From Candidatus Sabulitectum sp. (GTDB taxonomy: Bacteria > Fermentibacterota > Fermentibacteria > Fermentibacterales > Fermentibacteraceae): a stretch of 18,008 nucleotides of DNA. The first letter of the stretch is position 1. Each line of letters begins with the position of its first letter. The DNA lies in NCBI GenBank assembly GCA_023145935.1, contig JAGLDB010000015.1, positions 1 through 18,008 of the forward strand. Reading direction: 5' to 3'. Positions 1 to 8,695 of the stretch are shown here, one piece after another. Below the pieces are notes generated by a model. It searched no databases, was not told where the DNA came from, and saw only the letters and a program-made list of their open reading frames with translations. Position numbers and translations under genes: made by a program.

Positions 1-1283
1 TGTGAGCCGCTCACCGCAGACTCTATGGCCGAGTTTCCCAGACCCCGATGTCTGTATATGTTTTCCAGAACAACGATAGAGTTGTCAACCAGCATACCCA
101 CAGCAAGAGCAAGCCCTGCCAGGGAAATCATATTCAGATCCACATCGAAGAAGTGCATTGCAGCGAAAGTAACAACAATTGAAATTGGAATTGCTGATCC
201 GGCAATAGCTGCACCCCTGGGAGAACGAAGGAAGAACAGAAGAACCAGGAACGCAAGAATTGTGGCAGTTACTGCAGTGGTGGCAAGGTTGCCTATGGAC
301 TGTGTGATGAATGTGGACTGGTCGTACATTACATAAGGGACAACCTGCCCCTCATATTCTTCGGCTATTTTATCAAGTTCATCCTGTACAGTCTGGCAGA
401 CATTCACGGTGTTGGCATCACTCCGCCTCTGGATATAGACAAACAGCGACGGAGTCTGGTTCATTCTGATAAGTTCGTAGACTTCAGCTTCCCCGTCTAT
501 AACCTCTGCCACATCCCGGAGAAGAATTGCTCCATTCTGATTGTTTCCAACAACCAGTTGTTCAAGATCCGCAAGAGAGGTTACGCTTGCTTCAACTCTG
601 ATGTTGATTTGTTCTCCACCGGAATCAAGATTGCCTGCGGGTTTGTCATTTCTAACTCTGGCAAGGGCACCTACAACCTGGCTTATTGTTAGTCCGACTC
701 CCTGAAGCTTTGCGGGATCAACCTCTACCTGTATCTCCCGTATCAGTCCCCCTGCAACATTTACCGATCCAACGCCTTCCTGCCTGGCCAGCCTTGGTTC
801 AATTTCGTCTTCGATCAGTTTGCGCAGTGCAAAATCATCCAGGACAGGGCTGGACAGCCCGATAAACAGAATGGGCTGCATGGCAGGGTCCAAAGCGAGA
901 ACCATGGGGTCGGAGCAATCTTCCGGAAGAGCACTTCCATAAAGGTCCAGTTGTCGTCTGATGTCTGTTTCTGCCGTTTGAAGGCTGTGTCCCCATTGAA
1001 ACTCGGCCATAATCACACTGGAGCCATTCGAGGAAATTGAGCTGACCTCTTTAACATTTTCTACTCTGGAAACAGCTTCTTCCAGATACTTTGTAACAAG
1101 GTTCTCCATTTCCTCCGGGCCTGCTCCCTGCATTGTGCTGGCAACAATAACCATGGGGAATTCTAGTTTTGGGAAAAGGTCGATTCCCAGTTTGGAAAGG
1201 CCAAAGAAGCCCACACCAATGATGAATATGAAAACCATCATAAATGTAATCCTTCTTCTTACAGATAAGCTGGAGAGACTCAT
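1..1283 (-). CDS. RND (AcrB/HAE-1 type) efflux pump, N-terminal 427 residues, cut by window edge
   Basis: Inner-membrane proton-driven pump subunit of a tripartite exporter. I translated it by hand because its 3' end lies outside the window. The ATG at 1283 overlaps the TGA of the upstream adaptor gene by one base (TGATG), with a GAGGTGG ribosome site, so the start is firm. Visible features are a first membrane helix at about residues 12-32 followed by the typical IDLFPKLEFP segment, a long periplasmic porter domain (about 40-335), helix 2 near 337-357, and the motif GMLVDNSIVVLENIYRH near 396-412. That motif corresponds to transmembrane helix 4 of AcrB, where Asp407-Asp408 relay protons. Here the pair is Asp-Asn, a variant I recall as common in HAE-1 relatives. 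It is the fourth gene of the tetR-tolC-adaptor-pump operon. The substrate (drug, bile salt, lipid or metal) cannot be read; the sequence looks more HAE-1 than the heavy-metal type. Confidence 0.93.
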   Translation of the reverse strand, partial: MSLSSLSVRRRITFMMVFIFIIGVGFFGLSKLGIDLFPKLEFPMVIVASTMQGAGPEEMENLVTKYLEEAVSRVENVKEVSSISSNGSSVIMAEFQWGHSLQTAETDIRRQLDLYGSALPEDCSDPMVLALDPAMQPILFIGLSSPVLDDFALRKLIEDEIEPRLARQEGVGSVNVAGGLIREIQVEVDPAKLQGVGLTISQVVGALARVRNDKPAGNLDSGGEQINIRVEASVTSLADLEQLVVGNNQNGAILLRDVAEVIDGEAEVYELIRMNQTPSLFVYIQRRSDANTVNVCQTVQDELDKIAEEYEGQVVPYVMYDQSTFITQSIGNLATTAVTATILAFLVLLFFLRSPRGAAIAGSAIPISIVVTFAAMHFFDVDLNMISLAGLALAVGMLVDNSIVVLENIYRHRGLGNSAIESAVSGS

Positions 1284-2335
1284 CAGTTCACCACCTCGAC
1301 AGGGCCGTCCTGGATTACACTGTTCTGTCCAAGAACGATAATCTGGTCTCCGGCTTCAATTCCGGAAGTGATCTGTATATTGCCTTTGCTTATCAGTCCA
1401 GTTGTAATATCTCTCAGATCCGCTCGCTCATTCACAACTACGGCAACCTGGTAACCAGTCCTGGTTCGCCTTAGAACATTGATGGGTAGAACCATTGTTT
1501 CTGTAATGGATTCAGTTACAATGGAAACACGGCCGGATAAGCCCGGGCGCAGCAGATTTTCGGTGTCGTTAAAGTGAACCTCAGCAGCAACCTGCCCGCT
1601 TACAGGGTCAACAGTGGGTGAAACAGCCGTCACAACACCGGGTATGGATTGCTGATCTATGGCGGATACTGTTACGTAAGCAGGCTGCCCTGGCTCAAGG
1701 CTGAAAATTGCAGATTCAGGCAGCAGAACTCTTGCCACCACTCCTCCGTTACCTGATAGGGAAAGAAGTGGGTTTGAGCCACTCATGTTTCCAGCTCTTG
1801 CCCATACACGACCTACTCTTCCAGAGAAAGGAGCAACTATCCATGCATTGTCTCTTGTGGTTCTTGCCTGGGTATATCCGGCATAGGCTTGATTTAACTG
1901 GGCCTCCGCTGCTTCAAGAGCAACACCAATTCCATCCAGCTCCTGTGCGCTGAGAGCTCCTGCGTCATAAAGGGTCTGCATTCTTGCGTAGTTTGCTCTT
2001 GCGTTCTCGGCATTTGCCCTTGCGGCACTTACGGAAGCAAGAGCAGCCGAAGTTCCTGCGTTAACCTGCTGATCAGTATCCATTTTTACCAGTCTTGTTC
2101 CTGCCTCAATGATGTCTCCTTCTGAAACAAGAACCTCTTCAACTGTGCCTGGTATTGAAGCAAAGACAAGAGCTTCCTGAGAGCCTTCAAGTCTCGTATT
2201 GGCATAAACTTCAGAAGATATAGTCGAGGGTTCCATTTCTTGAACACGGACCCTGACAATTCTCTCTGTCTCTTCTTCTCCCGGCCCGCAGGCCATGGCA
2301 ATTAGTACAGGAAGAATTAAGGCAATCCTTTTCAT
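1283..2335 (-). CDS. Periplasmic adaptor (membrane fusion protein, HlyD/AcrA family), lipoprotein
   Basis: Adaptor that bridges the RND pump to the TolC-like channel, 350 residues, close to the usual size. The N-terminus is a lipoprotein signal ending ...LIAMAC, so Cys16 is the probable lipidated residue and the protein would be anchored to a membrane facing the periplasm. A half-lipoyl domain precedes an Ala-rich coiled-coil hairpin at about 75-155 (SAARANAENARANYARMQ and LEAAEAQLNQAYAGYTQAR), followed by the second half-lipoyl strand VAPFSGRVGRVW, a beta-barrel with PGQPAYVTV, and a membrane-proximal domain. The ATG at 2335 follows AAGGAGA at good spacing and overlaps the stop of the upstream channel gene by four bases (ATGA), which suggests translational coupling. 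The family call is secure; the transported substrate is unknown. Confidence 0.95.
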   Translation of the reverse strand: MKRIALILPVLIAMACGPGEEETERIVRVRVQEMEPSTISSEVYANTRLEGSQEALVFASIPGTVEEVLVSEGDIIEAGTRLVKMDTDQQVNAGTSAALASVSAARANAENARANYARMQTLYDAGALSAQELDGIGVALEAAEAQLNQAYAGYTQARTTRDNAWIVAPFSGRVGRVWARAGNMSGSNPLLSLSGNGGVVARVLLPESAIFSLEPGQPAYVTVSAIDQQSIPGVVTAVSPTVDPVSGQVAAEVHFNDTENLLRPGLSGRVSIVTESITETMVLPINVLRRTRTGYQVAVVVNERADLRDITTGLISKGNIQITSGIEAGDQIIVLGQNSVIQDGPVEVVN

Positions 2336-3657
2336 TGGTTTATCTCCTTCAACTCAAGGTCCAGGCTCAGAATTCCCAATGCCCTGGCCAGACCAGTTTC
2401 GGCTGTTTTCAGAGAATAGAGTGCTGATGCATAATTTGTTCGTGCCTGGGTAAGGGCCAGAAACGCCCCGTCCATATCAAGTCTTGTGATAATGCCTGCT
2501 TCGTATGAGACTCTTGCGATCTCTGAGCCTTCAATTGCCTGCTGAACAGTAGATTCTGCAGCGCCAACGGTTTCCCTTGCCTGGTGCAGAGAATTCCAGG
2601 TCGCCGTGAGCTGAAGTGAAGTATAGTTTTCCATATCACTTGCTCTTGCGTGGGAAGCCAGCCTGTCTGCACGAGCAGACTGGTAGTTGCTGAAATCATT
2701 TATTCCATGAAAAATGGGTATCTGCACAACTGCAGAGGTGCTCCAGCTTCTAGAGTAGTCATCGCTGTTTATCTGCCAGATATCGTCAACGCCTGCTTGA
2801 AATCCATAACTGGTGGAAAAAATCAGCTGTGGAGCAAAACTTGCGGCAGAAAGATCGACCTGGGCGTCTGCCAGCTTCCGAATTTCCTCAGCTGAAGCTA
2901 AAGTAGTACTGTTTTGCCCCATAATAAGCTGAGCCTCTTCAAAGGAGTCAGGTAGAGGAACTGGAAATGGGTCAGTGAGCTCGCCTTCAATTAATGCCGT
3001 ATGACTCTGGTTGAACCCCATACTTACCGCAAATGCAGCACGAGAGTTTTCAACTCCGGCTACTGCAGCAATGGAATCGGGTCTTCGGTTTTCATAGGCA
3101 ACCTGACTTTGAAGCAGTTCAAATCTGCTGATGGTTCCAACCTCGAATCTTTGTTCCGCAAGAACGAAACCTTCACGGGCAATGTTCATTGCTTCGGTTG
3201 TTACATCTGACATCATCTCGGCCATGAGCACGCCGTAAAAGGAGGAAATAACGTTTGAAACGGCATCCTGTTCGGCTCCAGAGAGAGTGATCTCAGAGAG
3301 GTTCAAGGCAGTTGAAGTCATGGAAGCCCCAACAGGGCCCTGTAGAACAATTGGCAGACTGGCGGTAATACCGTATCTGGAAGACCATTCAGACCCCATT
3401 GGGATCGATCCCATACCGGGGATAGTCATCTCCTGAATATCATGGCTTTTCTGGTATGAAAGAGAGAAGTCCACCTGGGGAAGGAACCATGTATGGGCAG
3501 CATTTCTGCTCCATCTGGTGCTTTCCACTTCATTGCGCGCTGCTGCCACATCACCTCTCTGCTCCATTGCAGTGGCTATGGCTTCTTCCAGTGTGAATGC
3601 CGAAGCCTGCAGGCAAATAAGCAGGACAGGCATAATTAGTACTGTCAGTTTTGTCAT
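2332..3657 (-). CDS. TolC-like outer-membrane efflux channel
   Basis: Outer-membrane factor of the tripartite pump, about 441 residues from the chosen start. An upstream in-frame Met at 3690 would overlap tetR by 32 bases and put a charged stretch ahead of the signal peptide. The Met at 3657 gives a clean Sec signal (MTKLTVLIMPVLLICLQASA), lies one base after the tetR stop and has AGAGG about nine bases upstream, so I prefer it. After the signal comes TLEEAIATAMEQRGDVAAARNE, the typical start of an outer-membrane efflux protein repeat. The rest alternates long amphipathic helices with short beta segments in two similar halves; the second half carries AQVDLSAASFAPQLIFSTSYG. The last codons overlap the adaptor start by four bases. 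Its position between regulator and adaptor supports a co-regulated complete exporter. Confidence 0.93.
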   Translation of the reverse strand: MTKLTVLIMPVLLICLQASAFTLEEAIATAMEQRGDVAAARNEVESTRWSRNAAHTWFLPQVDFSLSYQKSHDIQEMTIPGMGSIPMGSEWSSRYGITASLPIVLQGPVGASMTSTALNLSEITLSGAEQDAVSNVISSFYGVLMAEMMSDVTTEAMNIAREGFVLAEQRFEVGTISRFELLQSQVAYENRRPDSIAAVAGVENSRAAFAVSMGFNQSHTALIEGELTDPFPVPLPDSFEEAQLIMGQNSTTLASAEEIRKLADAQVDLSAASFAPQLIFSTSYGFQAGVDDIWQINSDDYSRSWSTSAVVQIPIFHGINDFSNYQSARADRLASHARASDMENYTSLQLTATWNSLHQARETVGAAESTVQQAIEGSEIARVSYEAGIITRLDMDGAFLALTQARTNYASALYSLKTAETGLARALGILSLDLELKEINQ

Positions 3658-3658
3658 T

Positions 3659-4252
3659 TCAAGACCTCTTTCCTGTTCCAATTCCGTCAAATACCAGCCT
3701 TGTAAGCATATCAGTAAAGTCGACTGGAGTTACAGAGTCAAAAAACTGTTTACCATGTACTCTCACTGCACCATCCAGAAGAGAGTTGACAAGGGCCATT
3801 ATCAGGTGTAGCTCAGCATCTTTTCTAATTTCTCCAAGCTTGACCGCTTGATTAAAAATAGGCTGAAGGTTGTTAAATATTGCTACGATTCTGGATCTGG
3901 ATTCTGCCCCGCCAATAGTTTTACCGGTAACCATGATTCTTACTGCATTTGAAAGCTCTGGTCTAGTGACGAGTTGATCAATACGGGCTCTGACAATTCT
4001 TTGCAGAAGTTCTCGAAATGAAATATTAGGCTCAAGACAGTCTTGAAGCATTTTCTGAAGGGAGTCTGCAGTATACTCGACAAGTTGCTGGTAGAAGCCT
4101 AGTTTGCTCCCGAAATAGTAGTAAACCATCGGTTTGGTAACTCCTGCTTTTGCGGCAACATCGTCCATTGAAATTTTTTCAACTGGTTTGTTCATGAGCA
4201 GCGTGAGACCGGCGTCAAGTAACTGTTCTCTTTTTGCTCTTTTTTTAGGCAT
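3659..4252 (-). CDS. TetR-family transcriptional repressor of the efflux operon
   Basis: A 197-residue regulator, normal TetR length. The N-terminal helix-turn-helix runs at about residues 6-55: LLDAGLTLLMNK, then ISMDDVAAKAGVTKPMVYYYFGSK, which matches the family's recognition-helix pattern (VxxxxYYYFxxK). The remaining ~140 residues are the helical ligand-binding and dimerisation domain, which varies too much to predict the inducer. The ATG at 4252 has AAGGA seven bases upstream. It is the first gene of the efflux operon, and its stop lies one base before the channel gene start. A perfect inverted repeat in its own promoter (4262-4279) is the likely operator, so I infer autorepression relieved by a pump substrate. 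Confidence 0.94.
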   Translation of the reverse strand: MPKKRAKREQLLDAGLTLLMNKPVEKISMDDVAAKAGVTKPMVYYYFGSKLGFYQQLVEYTADSLQKMLQDCLEPNISFRELLQRIVRARIDQLVTRPELSNAVRIMVTGKTIGGAESRSRIVAIFNNLQPIFNQAVKLGEIRKDAELHLIMALVNSLLDGAVRVHGKQFFDSVTPVDFTDMLTRLVFDGIGTGKRS

Positions 4253-4261
4253 AAATTTTCC

Positions 4262-4279
4262 TTACTTACGAGTAAGTAA
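4262..4279. promoter_or_regulatory. Perfect palindromic operator, probable TetR-family site
   Basis: TTACTTACGAGTAAGTAA: two perfect 8-bp inverted arms (4262-4269 and 4272-4279) around a 2-bp GA spacer. It lies 9 bp upstream of the tetR start codon and begins directly after the -10 box on the minus strand, covering the expected transcription start. Size, symmetry and position are what is known for TetR-family operators. Assignment to this particular repressor is inference from position. Confidence 0.8.
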
Positions 4280-4307
4280 AATATATTGAGAAATTCATAA
4301 TAGTCAA
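4280..4307 (-). promoter_or_regulatory. Sigma-70-like promoter of the tetR-efflux operon
   Basis: On the minus strand TTGACT (4307-4302) and TATATT (4285-4280) are separated by 16 bp. Transcription would start near 4273, inside the palindrome at 4262-4279, giving a short leader before the ATG at 4252. The rest of the 4253-4471 gap holds nothing else I can support; no convincing promoter for the divergent peptidase gene was found. Confidence 0.72.
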
Positions 4308-4471
4308 TAGCTGTCTTTTATTGCCGATACGTAAGACTCGAATTTTCCAGTGATTTACGGGAACTTTTGAACCCCTTTCGTGTTCCCATGAATGTTGTTA
4401 GATTTCTACTTCGGTTTTCAATATATTTTTTTAGACGACGATTCTATTTTTCAAAAGAAAGGTTTGGTACG

Positions 4472-6478
4472 ATGTTGTTTTTGCAAGTTGCAATGGTTCT
4501 TATGTCTGTTCAGGCAACAGAACTTTCTTTCTCTATAGACCCTGCCGCAGTGGAGCTTACAACCTTCCGTGGTGAAGAGGTTCTTTATATTCCAGGTGGA
4601 GCTTCCCCATTTGTGGATGGAGAGCCAGGTCTTCCTGGAATGGGATACTCCATGGTTATTCCTCAGGGAACATATCTTGAGAGTGTTGAAGTGGAAGTAC
4701 TGTCAAGAATAGATCTTCCAGGTATTCACAATATCGCACCTGTTCTTTCCGTTCCACTGAATCAGCAGATTCCAGTGGTTATTCCTCATTCCGTCAGTTA
4801 TTCAAGAGGAGCATTTCCCTCCGTCTCAATTCACGATGTTAATACAGGCAACAAGACGGGTTTCAGAGTTGCTTCTTTCACATATGTTCCTTTCACATGG
4901 GATCCTGCAACGGGAATCATCTCTCTGGTAACCAGCGCAACACTTACCCCGGTAGTGGTACCAGCTACAGATGCTCCTGAGCTTGCCCTTTCGGATCTCC
5001 AGGTAAGAACAGCTATTTCAGCTCTTGAATCTGTTGTACAGAATCCGGAGATGCTTGAGGTTTATGCTCCAGAGATCGTCAGCGGTGTTGATGGAGCGCC
5101 ATGGGTTATCATTGCAGACGAAGCACTTCAGACAACTCTTCAGCCCTTGATCGATCTTCGTGCAACGACTCACGGTTCACAGTTTGTTACTACACAGTGG
5201 ATCTATGATAATTTCACAGGTCGTGATACCCAGGAAAAGATCAGAAATTACCTCATCAATGGTTATGAGAACCAGGGACTTGTGTATGCTCTTATAGTTG
5301 GTGATTTCGGTGAAACCACAAGAATTTCCAGCCTGCAGATAGGCGGTAATATTCTTAACGCAACTGCTGATCTATATTTCGCCGATCTCGATGGAACGTG
5401 GGACGGCGATAACGACAACAAATTCGGCGAACTGAGCGATGGACTTGACTATTACACAGACCTTTACGTTGGAAGATACAGCACAGATGTGCCTTCTCGT
5501 CTTGCTGTAATGGTTAACAGAACAGTTGCCTACGAGACCACAGCACCTTCTGGTGACTGGCAGACTACTGCTCTTCTGGCAGGTGCCCAACTTTGGCCCC
5601 CATATTCAGGAGCAAAAGTATGCGATTCTATTTCAGTAAGAATTCCTGCTTCCTGGACTGAATACAAACTGTACGAAACGGCTTCCGGCCACCCCAATAA
5701 CCAGATTGACATTCTGAATGATGGAGTTTCCTACTGTTCACCTAATGGACACGGATTCTATGCGGGAATCTACTGGCTGGAGCATCCACCCACGGACTTG
5801 ATTTCCGCAGGAAACTACACAGGGCTTACCAACGATGCTATTCCCCCTGTGTTCCATTCGATAGCTTGCCTTGCAGGCAGCATTCAGAATATTGCCTCTA
5901 TTGCAGAAAGACTCATGTTCAGGGCACAGGGTGGCGGAGTTGCAGTTATGTTCAACTCCGATAACGGATGGGGTTCTCCTCCAAACTTCGGTGCCAGCGA
6001 GTGGCTTGAGCTTTACTTCGCAGAAGTTCTTTTTGTTGATGAGCAGTATGAGATCGGTGTTACCCACGGTGTTTCCAAAGACGAGTTCAAGGCTAATGTA
6101 AGTGTTTCCATGCAGACATGGGTGCTTCAGGAGAACAACCTTCTTGGTGACCCTGCACTTCAGTTTATTGCCGGTCAGATGGGTATTGAAGAGGGAGAAG
6201 GAAGTCCTTCAGTTGCTGCACCTGCAATTTTTGCCCCAAGCCCTAACCCGGTAAGTGGTACATGCGCTGTGAACTTCACAATGCCGGCTTCAGGTACTGC
6301 TACCATTGCAGTTTATGATATCACAGGTAGAATTGCTGCAACGGTTCATCAGGGTATTCTTGGTGCAGGACAGGGAAGCCTCAGCTTTGACGCCTCCAGT
6401 CTTCCTTCCGGTTGTTACAGCCTTGTTATTAATTCAGAAACAGGATCTGCCTCCACACAGATGCTTGTTCTTCGCTAA
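4472..6478 (+). CDS. Gingipain-like cysteine peptidase (family C25) with C-terminal type A sorting domain, copy 1
   Basis: Predicted secreted cysteine peptidase of 668 residues. The ATG at 4472 follows AAAGG and gives a hydrophobic signal (MLFLQVAMVLMSVQA). The open frame extends to a TTG at 4367, but that extension is Arg/Phe-rich and absent from the tandem paralogue. After the signal comes a gingipain-type propeptide region (about 15-190; GGASPFVDGEPGLPGMGYS), then the peptidase domain beginning near PWVIIADEAL. Catalytic candidates are His427 in NGHGFYAG and Cys466 in HSIACLAGS, 39 residues apart and in the His-then-Cys order of family C25. The last ~80 residues (APSPNPVSG ... VYDITGR ... 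LPSGCYSLVI) are a Por/type IX-style beta-sandwich sorting domain. I infer export across the outer membrane. Cleavage specificity cannot be read. A tandem paralogue follows after a hairpin. Confidence 0.88.
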   Translation: MLFLQVAMVLMSVQATELSFSIDPAAVELTTFRGEEVLYIPGGASPFVDGEPGLPGMGYSMVIPQGTYLESVEVEVLSRIDLPGIHNIAPVLSVPLNQQIPVVIPHSVSYSRGAFPSVSIHDVNTGNKTGFRVASFTYVPFTWDPATGIISLVTSATLTPVVVPATDAPELALSDLQVRTAISALESVVQNPEMLEVYAPEIVSGVDGAPWVIIADEALQTTLQPLIDLRATTHGSQFVTTQWIYDNFTGRDTQEKIRNYLINGYENQGLVYALIVGDFGETTRISSLQIGGNILNATADLYFADLDGTWDGDNDNKFGELSDGLDYYTDLYVGRYSTDVPSRLAVMVNRTVAYETTAPSGDWQTTALLAGAQLWPPYSGAKVCDSISVRIPASWTEYKLYETASGHPNNQIDILNDGVSYCSPNGHGFYAGIYWLEHPPTDLISAGNYTGLTNDAIPPVFHSIACLAGSIQNIASIAERLMFRAQGGGVAVMFNSDNGWGSPPNFGASEWLELYFAEVLFVDEQYEIGVTHGVSKDEFKANVSVSMQTWVLQENNLLGDPALQFIAGQMGIEEGEGSPSVAAPAIFAPSPNPVSGTCAVNFTMPASGTATIAVYDITGRIAATVHQGILGAGQGSLSFDASSLPSGCYSLVINSETGSASTQMLVLR

Positions 6479-6508
6479 ATCGTATAAAGCGGTAAAATAG
6501 TGGAATAA

Positions 6509-6538
6509 TAAGGCCTCCCGAGAAATCGGGAGGCCTTA
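6509..6538 (+). terminator. Strong hairpin between the two C25 peptidase genes
   Basis: AAGGCCTCCCGA - GAAA - TCGGGAGGCCTT: a perfect 12-bp stem (13 with the flanking T-A pair) capped by a GAAA tetraloop, 30 bp after the stop of the first peptidase. It is not followed by a good T-run, so it may be a partial terminator or an mRNA-stabilising 3' hairpin rather than a full stop. Confidence 0.6.
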
Positions 6539-6586
6539 CTCAATGAATTTGGTTTTCACAAAGGTTTGCTGGAGAGAGAGGATCAT

Positions 6587-8608
6587 ATGACTTTATTCAT
6601 CAGTATATTGTTGGCTTTCGTTTCTGTTCATTCAGAAGACCTGTACTTTTTCATTGAGCCCGAAGATGTAAGTTTCATTCCATTTCGTGGTGAAGAAAGT
6701 GTTTACATCCCCGGAGGGGCATCCCCGTTTGCCGAAGGAGAGCCAGGTCTTCCGGGAATAGGATATTCCATGGTTATTCCCCAGGGAACATATCTTGAGA
6801 GTATTCAGGTAGAGGTGCTTTCGGAGGTGGATCTTCCCGGGATCATTAGTGTTGCTCCTGTTATTACGGTTCCTCTGAACCAGCCGATTCCGGCTTATAT
6901 TCCACATTCTGTGAGCTATTCACTTGGAGCATTTCCGTTAGATGCAGTTCAGGATATCAGCACAGGTAACAAAACAGGTTTCAGGATAGCTTCCTTTTCT
7001 TATGTTCCATTCGTCTGGAATCCCCTTACAGGAAAGCTTTCGCTTGTTATCAGTGCCAGACTTACACCGGTAATGGCTTCAGCCACAGATGTACAACAGC
7101 ATACACTCTCCGAAACTCAGTTGAGAACAGCGATTTCTGCTCTTGGGTCTGTTGTTCAGAACCCTGAAATGCTTGAAACATATGCCCCTGAAGTTACTGA
7201 TGTTGTTGATGGTGTCCCCTGGGTTGTAATTGCAGACTCAGTACATGAATCAACCATTCAGCCACTCGTTGACCTGAGAGCAGTGACACATGGATCAGCT
7301 TTCGTCTCAACCCAGTGGATCTATGATAACTATGATGGTTACGATACCCAGGAGCAGATCAGGAATTACCTGATTGATGCTTACCAGAATCAGGGCCTGG
7401 TCTATGCCCTGATTGTGGGAGATTATGGTGAGACTACTAGGATTTCCAGCCTGAGCATTGGTGGAAATATCATGGATACTGTAGCAGACCTCTATTTCAG
7501 CGATCTGGATGGCAGTTGGGATCTTGATGGAGATCACCTGTATGGTGAGTACAGCGATGGCCTTGATTACTACTCGGACATTTATGTGGGAAGATTCAGC
7601 ACGGATGTTCCTGCCCGCCTTGTAACCATGGTGAGCAAGGCTGTTGCATACGAGACAGATCCACTGCCAGGCAGCTGGCAGACCACTGCCCTGCTTGCCG
7701 GAGCCGGCTTGTGGGTGGATGACCCTCCGGGGTACTGGGGATCATTCGTCTGTGATTCTATTGATTCCAGAATACCGGAGTCCTGGACAGTGCATAAATT
7801 GTATGAAGACTATTCTTCTCACCCTAACAATCAGATCGATCTGTATAATCAGGGTGTTTCATACAGCAGTCTTAATGGACACGGGAATCCAGGGGGCGTG
7901 TACTGGTATTTTGATCCTCCCACAGAAATTGTTACAACATCAAACTACTACGATATGAGTAACTTCGGGATGCCTGTTGTCTTTCACTCTATGGCCTGCC
8001 ACCCGGGACATCTTCAGAATATTGCCTGCATTGCAGAGCGGTTGATGATCTGGCCTGACGGCGGTGCGGTTGCTGTAATGTTCAACTCGCACTGGGGTAT
8101 TGGTACTCCCCCTGCATTTGGCCCCAGTGAATGGCTTGAGCTGTTTTTCGCAGAGGTTCTTTTACAGGATGAGCAGTATGAGATAGGGGTTGCGCACGCG
8201 GTTTCCAAGGATGAATTCAAGGCAAATGTAAGTATTGCCATGCAGAACTGGATTCTTCAGGAAAACAATCTTCTGGGAGATCCTGCCCTAAGATTTATTG
8301 CAGGGCAGATGGGAATTGAAGAGGGCGAAGGGAACTCTTCAGTTGCCAGTCCCATAATTCATTTCCTTAGCCCCAACCCGGTAAGCGGTACTTGTGCAGT
8401 GAGCTTTACAATGCCAGCTACCAGTATGGCTACTATTGCTGTTTATGATGTGTCCGGTAGAATTGTTGCAACAGTACATCAGGGTATTCTTGGTGCAGGG
8501 CAGGGAAGCCTCAGCTTTGATGCCTCCAGTCTGCCTTCAGGGTGTTACAGTGTTGTGATAAATTCAGAAACAGGTTCTGCTTTTTCACAGATGCTTGTTC
8601 TCCACTGA
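6587..8608 (+). CDS. Gingipain-like cysteine peptidase (family C25) with C-terminal type A sorting domain, copy 2
   Basis: Tandem paralogue of the preceding gene, 673 residues, co-linear through propeptide, catalytic domain and sorting domain. The ATG at 6587 is preceded by GAGAGAGGA; a TTG at 6566 also opens the frame but lacks a spaced ribosome site. Signal MTLFISILLAFVSVHS is short and has no basic n-region. Catalytic candidates are His432 in NGHGNPGG and Cys471 in HSMACHPGH, again 39 residues apart; the residues after each differ from copy 1 (GNPGGVYW versus GFYAGIYW, HPGHLQN versus LAGSIQN), so specificity may have diverged. The C-terminal domain (NPVSGTCAVSF ... VYDVSGR ... GCYSVVIN) is nearly identical to copy 1. 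Export by a type IX-like system is inferred. No obvious T-tailed terminator follows in 8609-8695, where only a weak 5-bp hairpin is seen. Confidence 0.87.
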   Translation: MTLFISILLAFVSVHSEDLYFFIEPEDVSFIPFRGEESVYIPGGASPFAEGEPGLPGIGYSMVIPQGTYLESIQVEVLSEVDLPGIISVAPVITVPLNQPIPAYIPHSVSYSLGAFPLDAVQDISTGNKTGFRIASFSYVPFVWNPLTGKLSLVISARLTPVMASATDVQQHTLSETQLRTAISALGSVVQNPEMLETYAPEVTDVVDGVPWVVIADSVHESTIQPLVDLRAVTHGSAFVSTQWIYDNYDGYDTQEQIRNYLIDAYQNQGLVYALIVGDYGETTRISSLSIGGNIMDTVADLYFSDLDGSWDLDGDHLYGEYSDGLDYYSDIYVGRFSTDVPARLVTMVSKAVAYETDPLPGSWQTTALLAGAGLWVDDPPGYWGSFVCDSIDSRIPESWTVHKLYEDYSSHPNNQIDLYNQGVSYSSLNGHGNPGGVYWYFDPPTEIVTTSNYYDMSNFGMPVVFHSMACHPGHLQNIACIAERLMIWPDGGAVAVMFNSHWGIGTPPAFGPSEWLELFFAEVLLQDEQYEIGVAHAVSKDEFKANVSIAMQNWILQENNLLGDPALRFIAGQMGIEEGEGNSSVASPIIHFLSPNPVSGTCAVSFTMPATSMATIAVYDVSGRIVATVHQGILGAGQGSLSFDASSLPSGCYSVVINSETGSAFSQMLVLH

Positions 8609-8695
8609 AATATGCTTAGCAAGAGCATTCTTTACGGGATTGGATAGCAGCGATTTTTATTAAGAAAAGTTAATCGGAATAGATATTACTCCGCT

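Noticed and set aside
25..336. 103-codon plus-strand frame at the left edge
   Set aside because: Antisense shadow of the RND pump gene, whose minus-strand translation matches the family throughout.
4367..4471. N-terminal extension of the first C25 peptidase from a TTG codon
   Set aside because: No ribosome site, Arg/Phe-rich unlike a signal peptide, and absent from the tandem paralogue.
8612..8640. Weak hairpin (ATGCT ... AGCAT) followed by TTCTTT after the second peptidase
   Set aside because: Only five base pairs, AT-rich, and a poor T-run; not enough to call a terminator.
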